Assembly (NCBI GenBank): GCA_036939355.1
Contig: JALLAP010000563.1
Span: 1-15,328, forward strand
From: Thalassiosira profunda
Lineage: Eukaryota > Bacillariophyta > Thalassiosirophyceae > Thalassiosirales > Thalassiosiraceae
Direction: 5' to 3'
DNA length: 15,328 bases
Both the position numbers and the translations under genes were made by a program. Shown in pieces: positions 7,468 through 15,328 of the stretch. Each line of letters opens with the position of its first letter. Positions within the stretch are counted from its first letter, which is position 1. The notes beneath the pieces are model-generated. The model was not told the DNA's origin, searched no databases, and saw only the letters and a program-made list of their open reading frames with translations.

Positions 7468-9828
7468 ATGTCGACGCGCCAGATTAGACGCCTCGATGAC
7501 CGGACTGCCGCCTCGGTGCGCGGAAGCCAGGTCATCGGCTCCGTCTCGCGTGCGACCGAGGAGCTCCTGCGCAATGCGATTCAGGGAGGGGCTCGATCCT
7601 GCTCTGTGACGGCAGGCCCGAATGAAATCACAGTCCAAGATGACGGCCATGGCATCGAGCCGGAGGCAATGCGGACGCTCGTCGGGACGGACTTTTGCTC
7701 CAATGGCAGTGACGCCGCCGGCAGAAAGAATGGGGAGTCGCTGCGGTCGCTCGCCTCGCTGTGCCGAGAGATGAAGATCGAGACGGCGTGCGCGGGGGAG
7801 GCGGACCGAAAGAGGAAGCGAGGGGCCATCGTGCGGAGCGAGAAGGCGTTCAAGGATGGCGTTGTTGTGTCGTATAATCAGTCAGAAGGAGGTGACTCTG
7901 ACTCGGCTGCGATCATCCCCTCTAGTGCTGCCTCTCGTGCCAAGGCTGGCACCACGGTGACGCTGCGGGGGCTGTTCCACCGCCACGCGGTCCGACGAAA
8001 GCACCTCGCCGCCAATGGATCGCACTCGATGGAGCTGGCCCAAATCCGATCGACATTGCGCATGCTGGCCCTTGCCTACCCCAACATTTCGTTCGAGCTG
8101 AAGGACGGAACCACAGGGAAAGTGGATTGCTCGTACGAGTCACCCGAATCAGCATTGTCGTCGCCGAGCTTGGCGACTCAGGCCCGCGCCCTTATCTTGC
8201 GCCTCTGCGACATGCATCCGGAGGAATTTTCGCAGGAGAATTGCATCGAGTTGATATCGGACGAGAGTCGGCACGGGAATGGAAGTACCAACTTCCGGGC
8301 ATTTGGCGTCGTGAGCGTCGTTTCCGTGGAGGGAGAGGGCGAAGCCGTGCGCAACAAAGAGCTGGAAATGATAGCCATCAACGGTCGGTTGGCAACGCAC
8401 AACGACAGACTGGCCGATGGCATCTTGGGACAAGTTCGACGGTGCAGAGGCGATTCTTGCTCGGTCCACTTCTTTGTCCACGTCATGTCGGAAAGCGGTG
8501 AGCTGATTGTGAAGGACTCTGTTGCAACGACATCGGTGCCGCAGATCGATCGACTGCAAACGTTTCTGAATGCAATGGTGGCCAATGCCTTGGCGAACAG
8601 CGGACGACAACTGCCGAGCGAAACGGCTAATGGGGGTGGGGCGCAGAATGGAGTTGGGCCCGGCAATAGCTGGATGGGAGGGAGGAAATTCGTGAAGAGC
8701 CAGCAGATTGGGACCATTGCGGCGAAGCATCCCCTGAAGCAGTCGAGACAGTCAAAGCCACCACCACCTCCACCGTCGCCCTTCTCGAGCGTGTTTTGCG
8801 ATGACTCTATCCAGCAACCGCAACCGGCTGAGACTGAGATGAAGCCAAAAGCAAAGCTAGTCGATGATCAAACGGCGGAAGCCAGTGCACTGTCGTTTGA
8901 AGATGCATTTCTAGTAGATGACACGCCATTGGCTGCGGCAGCAACGTTGAATGCAGCGAGCAGTGATGATAACGCCTACGACTTTGAAGACGAGCAGGAA
9001 ACCGAGGCAATGTCGACTACGTGGACGAGGCAGCGCGTGAAAGGATTGGAGAGGTCGATTGCCGCCATCACTGAGGTGGCCAATGCTGGTGGCGGCGGAG
9101 AAAAGATCACGCTAACGAAGCAGATGCTGGAATGTGCGGAGGTGATCTCGCAAGTGGCGGATAAGTTCATCATCATCAAGACAGGTGGTCTCCTCTGTGC
9201 GGTCGACCAACATGCGGCAGATGAGCGGGTGGCGCTGGAGAAACTTGAGAATGCATTGTCCAACCCAGAAATGAGCGGTAATGACATTGTTCACCTGACA
9301 AACAAGTCAATGATGGTGTCGGAAATACTGAAGGCAACGGCGCTCAACCCTCCGGTGCGGATCAGTCTATCCCAGAAGGACACCGATACAGTCAAACATC
9401 ACTGGTCGCTGCTGCAAAAGTGGAGGTTTAAGCTTGATGAGGAGGCGGATGGTGCAATTATACTGCACGCTCTCCCAACTGTTTGTGACAGGCCTTCGTC
9501 TATCAATGACTTCTCGGACTTCGTGAAAGAGCTCGGGCACTTCGCCGGGGGAGAACTCAAGCCAGCCTTCGTCAAAAACGCCCTTGCATCGAACGCCTGT
9601 CGCTACGCCATCATGTTTGGAGACTCGTTGACGCACCAGCAATGCGTCGAGCTCATCGCCTCGCTGTCTAAGTGTGATTTCAGTTTTATCTGCGCCCATG
9701 GACGGCCGAGCATCGTACCGCTGGTTGACATGAACAAAGAGGGCGAAGGGAAAGCGAAGGAGAATGGAACGGAGCTCGCCGAGAAGAACCTCAAGTTCCA
9801 GCCGCAACGAGTAATCCGACGGAAATGA
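7468..9828 (+). CDS. MLH3: DNA mismatch repair / meiotic protein MLH3 (MutL homologue)
   Basis: This intronless gene encodes 786 residues. MLH3 pairs with MLH1 to form MutL-gamma, a nickase in meiotic crossover resolution with a minor role in mismatch repair. The N-terminal GHKL ATPase shows motif I (E32, N36 in EELLRNAIQGGA), motif II (D58 in DDGHGI), GTTVTLRGLFHRHAVRRKHL at 161-180, and INGR at 304-307. Motif III is weak: GFRGEAL is replaced by RKNGESL at 87-93. A low-complexity linker follows (about 385-520, with a Pro run near 433). The C-terminal dimerisation/endonuclease domain has all metal motifs: DQHAADERVALE (580-591), ACR (710-712) and CAHGRPS (742-748). DQHAxxERxxLE and CAHGRPS are MLH3-like, distinguishing it from PMS1/PMS2 (DQHATDEK) and from MLH1, which lacks the nuclease site. 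The start has A at -3. Confidence 0.92.
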   Translation: MSTRQIRRLDDRTAASVRGSQVIGSVSRATEELLRNAIQGGARSCSVTAGPNEITVQDDGHGIEPEAMRTLVGTDFCSNGSDAAGRKNGESLRSLASLCREMKIETACAGEADRKRKRGAIVRSEKAFKDGVVVSYNQSEGGDSDSAAIIPSSAASRAKAGTTVTLRGLFHRHAVRRKHLAANGSHSMELAQIRSTLRMLALAYPNISFELKDGTTGKVDCSYESPESALSSPSLATQARALILRLCDMHPEEFSQENCIELISDESRHGNGSTNFRAFGVVSVVSVEGEGEAVRNKELEMIAINGRLATHNDRLADGILGQVRRCRGDSCSVHFFVHVMSESGELIVKDSVATTSVPQIDRLQTFLNAMVANALANSGRQLPSETANGGGAQNGVGPGNSWMGGRKFVKSQQIGTIAAKHPLKQSRQSKPPPPPPSPFSSVFCDDSIQQPQPAETEMKPKAKLVDDQTAEASALSFEDAFLVDDTPLAAAATLNAASSDDNAYDFEDEQETEAMSTTWTRQRVKGLERSIAAITEVANAGGGGEKITLTKQMLECAEVISQVADKFIIIKTGGLLCAVDQHAADERVALEKLENALSNPEMSGNDIVHLTNKSMMVSEILKATALNPPVRISLSQKDTDTVKHHWSLLQKWRFKLDEEADGAIILHALPTVCDRPSSINDFSDFVKELGHFAGGELKPAFVKNALASNACRYAIMFGDSLTHQQCVELIASLSKCDFSFICAHGRPSIVPLVDMNKEGEGKAKENGTELAEKNLKFQPQRVIRRK

Positions 9829-9850
9829 GTGCTAATCCACAAGGCACAAT

Positions 9851-12800
9851 CTAATCATTATGTTCGCGCAGATCCCGTCGTGCCTTCTCCCTGTCGCGTC
9901 TCAGTCTGCTCCGTCTCTCCGCCTCTGCACGATCGCTCATTCGTTTCTTCCTCCTCTCGCGGATGTCAGCCAAGCCTCCAATGTTTACGTCGCGTGATTT
10001 AGATCTGTGAGACCGTGAGTGCGAGCGGTGGCTGCGACGATTTCGGTGCGACGAGTGTCGGCTGTGTTGCTCCACACTGTGAGACCGAGAATGCGGCCCA
10101 CCTCTTTCTCTGTGGGTAGAATGAGACCGATCGCCTCGGTGCCGAGATCGATGACTGCTGTGCCTGGAATCCATCGCATCGCTCCGTCTTCGACGCACAA
10201 CCTGCGGAATGCCATCCTCTTGAGAGAAGACCCTCTCGTGCACTTCCCGGGTAGCGTTCTTGAGCTTGAACTTCCTCCGGAGGCGTCGCAGCTGCAACAG
10301 AGATGAGAGGTGAGTAACGTGACAATGTAGCAAGAAGGGTTGCCGACGAACAAACGTACTTGGAATCTCTGCAGCGTGGCCTTTCGCTTGCGGCGGCGGT
10401 AATCGTAGTAGCCGGCAACAATCAGAATCAACGTGGTGATGATGCAGCCCGCCACCGCGCCCCACGGAATGGGCGGAACGTAGTACCATCGGTAGACGTT
10501 TGTCTGGGTCGAGAAGAAGGCGTCCCTGTTTCCACTGGGGTCGACGGCGCGGACGTACAAGACATACCAACCTCGCCCAGGCCCGCCTTGCTTGTCGTCG
10601 AGCCAGGAGACGTCGGCGCCAATGTTCTTTGTGGTAATCGTCCATGGGATGACATCTTCGCCGTCGCGCACCAGCTTGTATTCAAAGACGTGGGCTCCTG
10701 CTTCATTGCTGTCGAAGTAAAACCGCGATTGAGGCGATCTGCTCAAAGGCTTTGTCGTGATGACCGCCTGTGGATAGACCTCGTCCCGACTCCACACGTC
10801 GCGGTAGAGAGTCGAGTTGGCACCAATCCCGCCGAGGATTGCCACCTTGCTGTCCACAAAGGCAGCCGCACCCTGGTAGCGTCCGCCAGGTTCCTGCCGA
10901 CAAAAGATCTCTTCGACGACGCTGGACACGTCGTGCAATGTTTGCGGGACCTTGACGTCACCCAGGCCGTGCACATCCACCTTGGTTACTCCCGGTATTG
11001 GGGTGCATCCATCCCAGTCGCCCCGCGCGCATGGCTTCGTCTCTCCTCCTCTGCCACAAAGTGTGGGTGGCGGCTCATCAACTGCATGTTCTGTTCGCCG
11101 CGTCGTCTTTCTGTGAAAGAAGGACGCAGGAGCAGCCTCGATGGAACATTTCTCCACTACCGCGAGGGAAATGGCGCGCAGGAAGCAGAGGTTCGAGACT
11201 TCAAGGGCCTCTCGCCCAGGATAGTCAAAGCCCCTGAGCTTTAAGACTTTGTAGAGATCGGCCGATGCCAGATTACTGATTGTCTCGACTCCTTCTGCTG
11301 CCATCAGCGAAACGCCCTTGTCGCTCACGACGGAAGAGGCCGAGCGGTTGGTGAGTTGCAAAAGCTCTCCGTTGGTATCTAGCAGGGGCAGGCGAAATGT
11401 CTTGACATCAGCGAGAGGGGAGTCGGTGCTCAAGAACACGTTGCGGGGCGACGTCGTGTTTCCCTCGCCCGCTTTGGAGCAGAAATCGCACTGCCAATCC
11501 TCGTCCCTGTCCAAGTCCCACGTCCAAACATCCGAGAACACTGAGCATCTGTCCTTGCCGCCACTCAGGTAGATGCGATGGCGAAACGAATTGCTGGACG
11601 ATGGCGGTTCGTAGACTGTGGTGTGGCCCGACCTTTCGGACCACTCCGCGTTGGGAGTGACAAGCGTCCAATCGGATGGCCCTGGCAGGCACTCGCTGTT
11701 TGCAATCGAGGTGTCTGCACAGTCCCCGGCTGAAGTGCAGCAAGGTTGCTTTGGCAGATCGACCTGCCAAACGTCGTTCAGGTATGTCGTCGACAATTCG
11801 TGAGGACTTGACGTCTCTCCGCCAAAGATGAGTAGCCGGTCGCGCTCGTCTGGCCCAATGGTGACGTTGCCACGAGTGTAGCTCGGAACGATCAAGGCTG
11901 TGTGCCCCCCGCGACCACGAAACGCGCTGTCCTTGCTGTTGGCCGGCTCGAGTTGGATCCAGTCCACACCATCTGTGCTCATCCAGACATCCTCGACTGC
12001 AAGCCGGTATCCATCGGCCGGACCGCAGGATCTATTGGCGCAAAACGCCTGCTTTACAGTGGTAAAGCCCCCAACGACATACATCACGTCCTTTGCAATA
12101 ACAGAGCCGTCCTCTTGGACAGAGAAGCGATGTTGGACTGCCACCGCGTGGTCCTTGCGCGGACTGAACAGGGGACAGACGCACATCTTCTCGTGCGTGT
12201 TCCCCAAGGCTTTGCATTCGGCGGCGCCGTAGCAGTCTGATGACTGGTAACACTTGCTTCCGATGGAGCCAACGTGTTTTGGTAGCGAGGAATCCGAACT
12301 ATTCCTCGACCACACTTCCGTCTGCAGCAAGAGATCCTCTTGCGGGTCTTTGCAGCCAGGATTGACGAGCTCCCACGTCACGCCGCCATCGCTGGAGCTC
12401 CAGACGTCGTTCTTTAGCACCAGCTCTTCCCGTATGGTCGAGTGCTCTTTCATTGTTTCGATCCTCAGCTGGCCGCCGAGCCCCCCGACAATTCGTTCGT
12501 CGTCAATTCTTGCATACTCCCTCGCTTGGCCACCAACGACGAAGATTTTATTGTTGGCAACAACGGCGCCCATGCCCCGTCTCGGCGACCACATGTTGTC
12601 TTTCTTCCACATCCCTTGCTCGTGGCAGCCGGGCGTGTCCATATCCTCGTAACAAAACGCAGGAGGCTCGTCGCAGACGGAGGGGTCAGGCAGCGCAAGA
12701 GTAAAGTCCAGCCGGTCCTTGATCGACTCTTGGCAGGCGATCCACTCGTCGTTGGTCAAGGGAAGCGAGTACTTTGGCCCCGATGTCCACGTCGCCGGAG

Positions 12801-13323
12801 CGATGCGACCGGGATTTACTTCGCGCCAGCGCATCATTGACCGTATGAGATCAGGGCTAAACTCGTCCTCGTCGTAAAAATACCGATCGTCCACTCGCCA
12901 CGAGCTTTGCCCCTTGGGCGCCAGCCGGCCAACCCAGACGTCGTTTCGCAGCTTGCCTGCGCCAATGCCAATCTCCGAGCTCTCGTCCACCGTCGCATTC
13001 TGGATGCCCCTCGGAAGACCGTCGTCGCCCCCCAGCAGCACGAGGACAGGATCGTCATCTCTCTGACGTTCGGAATTCTCCTCCTCCGTTAGGTAGCTTC
13101 GTGCAGTGGATTGATTTAGCACCACGACCGCGTGCCCCCAGCGCCCTGACCACAGGGGCCGCAGAGAGGTGCTGGGGCTCCGATGCAATTGGTCCGGTGT
13201 GTAGGGCGTGGCGGTGGTCTGCGACTTCTGACCGGCCAGCTGGGCCCAGTTCGCCGCATCGACCAAGCGTAGCAGCACGAGCACCAGGAGCAGGTGCAGC
13301 ATGATGAGGGGCCGCACCATCAT
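9851..13323 (-). CDS. Kelch-propeller type I membrane protein with His/Ser/Arg-rich cytosolic tail (two exons: 13323-10360 and 10291-9851)
   Basis: The spliced protein is 1134 residues. The start is the ATG at 13323; residues 1-23 are a signal peptide (LLLVLVLLRL, cleavage at VDA|AN). The ectodomain has about six kelch-like blades, each with a GG pair and a DVW strand: near 60-130, 249-308, 388-447, 470-519, 562-600 and 814-844. Blades 2 and 3 end in Asp-box-like SSDGGVTW and STDGVDW. A Cys-rich EGF-like stretch lies at 358-383, and a 200-residue insertion separates blades 5 and 6. Residues about 850-945 look like a beta-sandwich (WYVLYVRAVDPSGN). One membrane helix spans about 955-972, followed by YYDYRRRKRK. 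The tail (989-1134) begins LRRLRRKFKLKNATREV, continues with a Ser/His/Arg-rich stretch (1030-1087), and ends in a charged helix. Kelch ectodomains mediate protein or glycan contacts; a surface receptor or adhesion role is inference. No enzymatic residues of galactose oxidase were identified. Confidence 0.82.
10292..10359 (-). other. Intron of the kelch membrane protein gene (68 bases, GT-AG)
   Basis: The donor GTACGT follows AGATTCCAA and the acceptor TCTCTGTTGCAG precedes CTGCGACGC. The phase-0 join gives TLQRFQ-LRRLRRKFK, a continuous basic juxtamembrane segment. CTCAC 23-19 bases before the acceptor could be the branch region, followed by a pyrimidine-rich tract. If retained, the frame would stay open for 124 codons to a stop at 9985, replacing the His/Ser/Arg tail. 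Confidence 0.85.
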
Positions 13324-13658
13324 CACGCCGGGGCCGCACAAGCGCCTACCTGCAAGGCGTCTTCATCCCCCCCTTTGGTCCACCTGGAAGGGCGTCGCTT
13401 CCGTTGTCAAAGTTTCACTTCAGACTTTTGTATCGTTCAAAAATTCCAGATTTCCCGAACTTTGTCAGTATGGTATCGTATCGTATCGTATCGTACCAAA
13501 ACATGAAAATGACAAAACCCTCCGCTGTGACCGCCCTCTCTGCTCTCCCAGGAGAGCCGAGGCGGCCTGTTCTCTTTCTCTTGACCAGCGTGACCGCCCT
13601 TTCCGGGTGCCAAACCGGATTGGAACGATTGCACAAACATTCGCCTGTATGGTTTCTC
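13324..13658. other. Intergenic region between kelch and phosphodiesterase genes
   Basis: These 335 bases hold the 5' side of the kelch gene and the 3' UTR of the phosphodiesterase gene, both on the minus strand. Visible structure: four TATCG units (13474-13493), a near-perfect palindrome GCTCTCCCAGGAGAGC (13542-13557), and GTGACCGCCCT occurring twice, at 13526-13536 and 13589-13599. Short open frames here look like chance. Confidence 0.6.
13474..13495 (+). repeat. Short pentanucleotide microsatellite (TATCG)4
   Basis: Four tandem TATCG units plus TA lie about 150 bases upstream of the kelch gene start. The block is bounded by GG on the left and CC on the right, so GGTA...TACC ends are complementary. 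No coding role is evident. Confidence 0.85.
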
Positions 13659-15328
13659 TCAATGGCACCCATTCTGCAATCCCTGCTCTGCCTCCACCTC
13701 CTCTATCGTCTCTCGTATGATCTGCTCCGAGATTTGCTCTCCTTCTTCAATCCACCGCTTCTTATTCTCTGTGGCAAAGTACTCAAAGACGTTCCCCGTC
13801 GTCCCAAACACCCCGCACGTCTTCATTTTCTGAGACAGCGGTATGACGTAATGCGTGAAGAAGCCAACTTGATTTTCGTACCAATCTGATTCTGGGTCGA
13901 AGCTTAGCCGCCCGCAGCGACGGGCGCGGTAGAACTCCTTGAAGAGGCGGCGATTCCATTTGACAAACACGCCGAACGATTGCATCGTGTGGGCGACATC
14001 GGCGGCGTTCATCATCGTCTCCAGAACTGCATGCTGCTGCAGCTGGTCCGTTGTGGAGTAGGCGTCCAAGAGCATCCCGGAAAAGTCCATCGAGGTGCGA
14101 ATGCCTAGGCGGCGGGAGCGGTTTCGCTTGGCAAATTCCTCTGCGGCGGCGTCGCTCGAGAACATGGTGAACCTCCGTCTGCGTATCGACGCTCTCAGTT
14201 CGGGCGACTGGATCCCCTTCCGCCCTGTGCGTGCGTTGTCAGGCACCCCGCCCTTGTCCTTCCCCTCCTCGTCGCTGCCGTTGCTGTCCTCTCCCTCCTT
14301 TGCGGGAGGAAATGCCGCGTTCCACCGACTGGCCACGATCTGCACTCGCTCTTGGTCCGAAATGTCCGTCACCATGACCATGCTAATAACTGTTTTGCGG
14401 AAGAACTTGCGCTCCTCGGGCGTGGGGCAGATGCATCGCTTCAGCGCGGCGAATTCGTCCTTTTGCAATAGCGAGAAGGCGACCTGCAACGAGTTTTGTT
14501 CGGCCACGCTGACATCGTTGTGCAATATCGCGAGCTCGTCTTCCTCTTCGACTAGCACCGAATTAGGCACGCCCGTGTGCCCGACGTCGTGAATCAACGC
14601 CGAGAAGACCAAAGCGAACAATATGCGCGGATCGTCGCCAATCCCGAAGGAAAAGTTAGCGCCCCCGGCAGCATAGTGGTAGTTGTGCACGCTCTGCTCG
14701 CTCGTGCGTCGCTTGAGGCTGTCCCGCAGATTCTTATGAATCAGCGACAACAGCTTGTTCATGCTCAGGGTCACGTGGGCACAGTGCTCGAACGAGTGGA
14801 ATCCCACGGCGTGGTAGCATCTCCCGATGCATTTCACGTATTCTCGCATGGAATTGGCGACAGAGTCTTCGAGGACGTAGTCTCCCACCCGTTCGTCGAG
14901 CTTCGGGCACTCAAGCGCCATGGCCATTAATTGATTGCGGTTCTCCATGGCGGCGGTCGGGTCCTGCTTAGCCGCGTCCCCTGCACTCGCCGTACTATGG
15001 GGCCGCGGCGGGCTCATCCAGTGCACCAGCAGATCGCGCAATCTCGACGACAAAATCGCCGACAGCTGGTCCACCATGACATCGAAATTATCGGTGGCGC
15101 CAATGGGCGGAGGGCCGTTCCCGACCTCGTGCCATCTCTGACCCGTCAACTGCTCGGCCAGAGATACTGACGCTCCATTGTCCTCATCATCGGAGTGATC
15201 GCCGGCGTCCGAGAGGGACCACGAGTTCGAGCGGCGCTTGGCCGCCGCCTCCTCGAAAGAGGCGGCGGCGGCGGCCGCGACGGGGTTGATGATGGCGGAG
15301 GACCGGCGCATGGCGATGCTAGAGTCTG
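13659..15328 (-). CDS. 3',5'-cyclic nucleotide phosphodiesterase (class I, HD-type catalytic domain); N-terminus possibly beyond the window
   Basis: The frame runs from the right edge to TGA at 13659-13661. The first Met is at 15311 (550 residues from there), but the frame stays open upstream to the edge, so the protein may extend. Class I PDEs hydrolyse cAMP/cGMP using two metals. Numbered from that Met: FHSFEH (171-176) gives the catalytic and first metal His; HDVGHTGVPN (241-250) is the HD motif; SVAEQNS carries E271; NAADVAHT (435-442) has the metal Asp D438; and ENQVGFF has Q481 at the purine-binding position. VFSALIHDVGHTGVPNSVLV and GVFVKWNRRLFKEF match stramenopile PDEs, often fused behind receptor guanylate cyclases. 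Residues 338-420 form a charged insertion (acidic, then RRRRF and RTSMDF) before the Asp helix. The N-terminal 165 residues are low-complexity (Ala run, DDED), then a helical segment. No membrane helix is visible. Substrate preference cannot be read. Confidence 0.88.
   Translation of the reverse strand, partial: DSSIAMRRSSAIINPVAAAAAASFEEAAAKRRSNSWSLSDAGDHSDDEDNGASVSLAEQLTGQRWHEVGNGPPPIGATDNFDVMVDQLSAILSSRLRDLLVHWMSPPRPHSTASAGDAAKQDPTAAMENRNQLMAMALECPKLDERVGDYVLEDSVANSMREYVKCIGRCYHAVGFHSFEHCAHVTLSMNKLLSLIHKNLRDSLKRRTSEQSVHNYHYAAGGANFSFGIGDDPRILFALVFSALIHDVGHTGVPNSVLVEEEDELAILHNDVSVAEQNSLQVAFSLLQKDEFAALKRCICPTPEERKFFRKTVISMVMVTDISDQERVQIVASRWNAAFPPAKEGEDSNGSDEEGKDKGGVPDNARTGRKGIQSPELRASIRRRRFTMFSSDAAAEEFAKRNRSRRLGIRTSMDFSGMLLDAYSTTDQLQQHAVLETMMNAADVAHTMQSFGVFVKWNRRLFKEFYRARRCGRLSFDPESDWYENQVGFFTHYVIPLSQKMKTCGVFGTTGNVFEYFATENKKRWIEEGEQISEQIIRETIEEVEAEQGLQNGCH

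Noticed and set aside
10360..11244. Plus-strand 294-residue open frame opposite the kelch gene
   Set aside because: It is antisense to well-supported kelch and membrane-helix coding sequence and has no domain of its own.
13324..13341. Start of the kelch protein at 13341
   Set aside because: That codon is TTG; the first ATG in frame is at 13323 and leads directly into the signal peptide.
13474..13557. CRISPR-like or mobile-element terminus near the TATCG repeats and the GCTCTCC palindrome
   Set aside because: The repeat is a simple pentanucleotide without spacers, and the palindrome is short with no matching partner, target-site duplication or transposase nearby.
1..15328. tRNA, rRNA or bacterial-type operon signals
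   Set aside because: No cloverleaf B-box pattern or rRNA-like sequence was noticed, and genes have introns and mixed orientation, consistent with a eukaryotic nuclear locus.

Overview
This is a eukaryotic nuclear segment, most likely from a diatom and plausibly a centric (Thalassiosirales-like) species. The evidence is: three short GT-AG introns (112, 64 and 68 bases) inside otherwise compact genes; a secreted type I membrane protein full of AKSGK/KxxK lysine motifs with a PTxYPTYxPT segment, as in diatom cell-wall-associated proteins; a cyclic nucleotide phosphodiesterase with the stramenopile signature VFSALIHDVGHTGVPN; and compact intergenic regions. The species call is inference. One N at 1914, flanked by a perfect 72-base duplication, marks an assembly join.

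Layout, left to right: the 3' end of a mitochondrial carrier gene (+, 1-173); about 1.2 kb without a supported gene; a GC-rich gene (+, 1343-3836) for an AKSGK-repeat, single-pass membrane protein whose frame is broken only at the N; a convergent PHD-PWWP chromatin-reader gene (-, 4071-5565, two exons); an XRCC4-like end-joining gene (-, 6085-7267, two exons); a 200-base divergent promoter region; an intronless MLH3 MutL-homologue gene (+, 7468-9828); a convergent kelch-propeller membrane protein gene (-, 9851-13323, two exons) ending 22 bases from the MLH3 stop; and a cyclic nucleotide phosphodiesterase (-, 13659 to the right edge) whose frame stays open at the window end.

There is no operon logic, but three adjacent genes serve the nucleus and genome maintenance: a histone-reader candidate, an XRCC4-like NHEJ scaffold and MLH3 (mismatch repair and meiotic crossovers). 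The last two are head to head around an ACGCGT palindrome and a G-quadruplex-capable tract. The surface/signalling genes are the AKSGK protein (a candidate for the cell wall or silica deposition vesicle), the kelch receptor-like protein with a His/Ser/Arg-rich cytosolic tail, and the phosphodiesterase.

The least explained parts are the cytosolic domain of the AKSGK protein, the C-terminal module of the PHD-PWWP protein, the tail of the kelch protein, the divergent ATP-lid region of MLH3, and a marked excess of the palindrome TTGCAA over 3.9-7.3 kb. Splice sites and domain calls were made by eye from translation; no database search was run.
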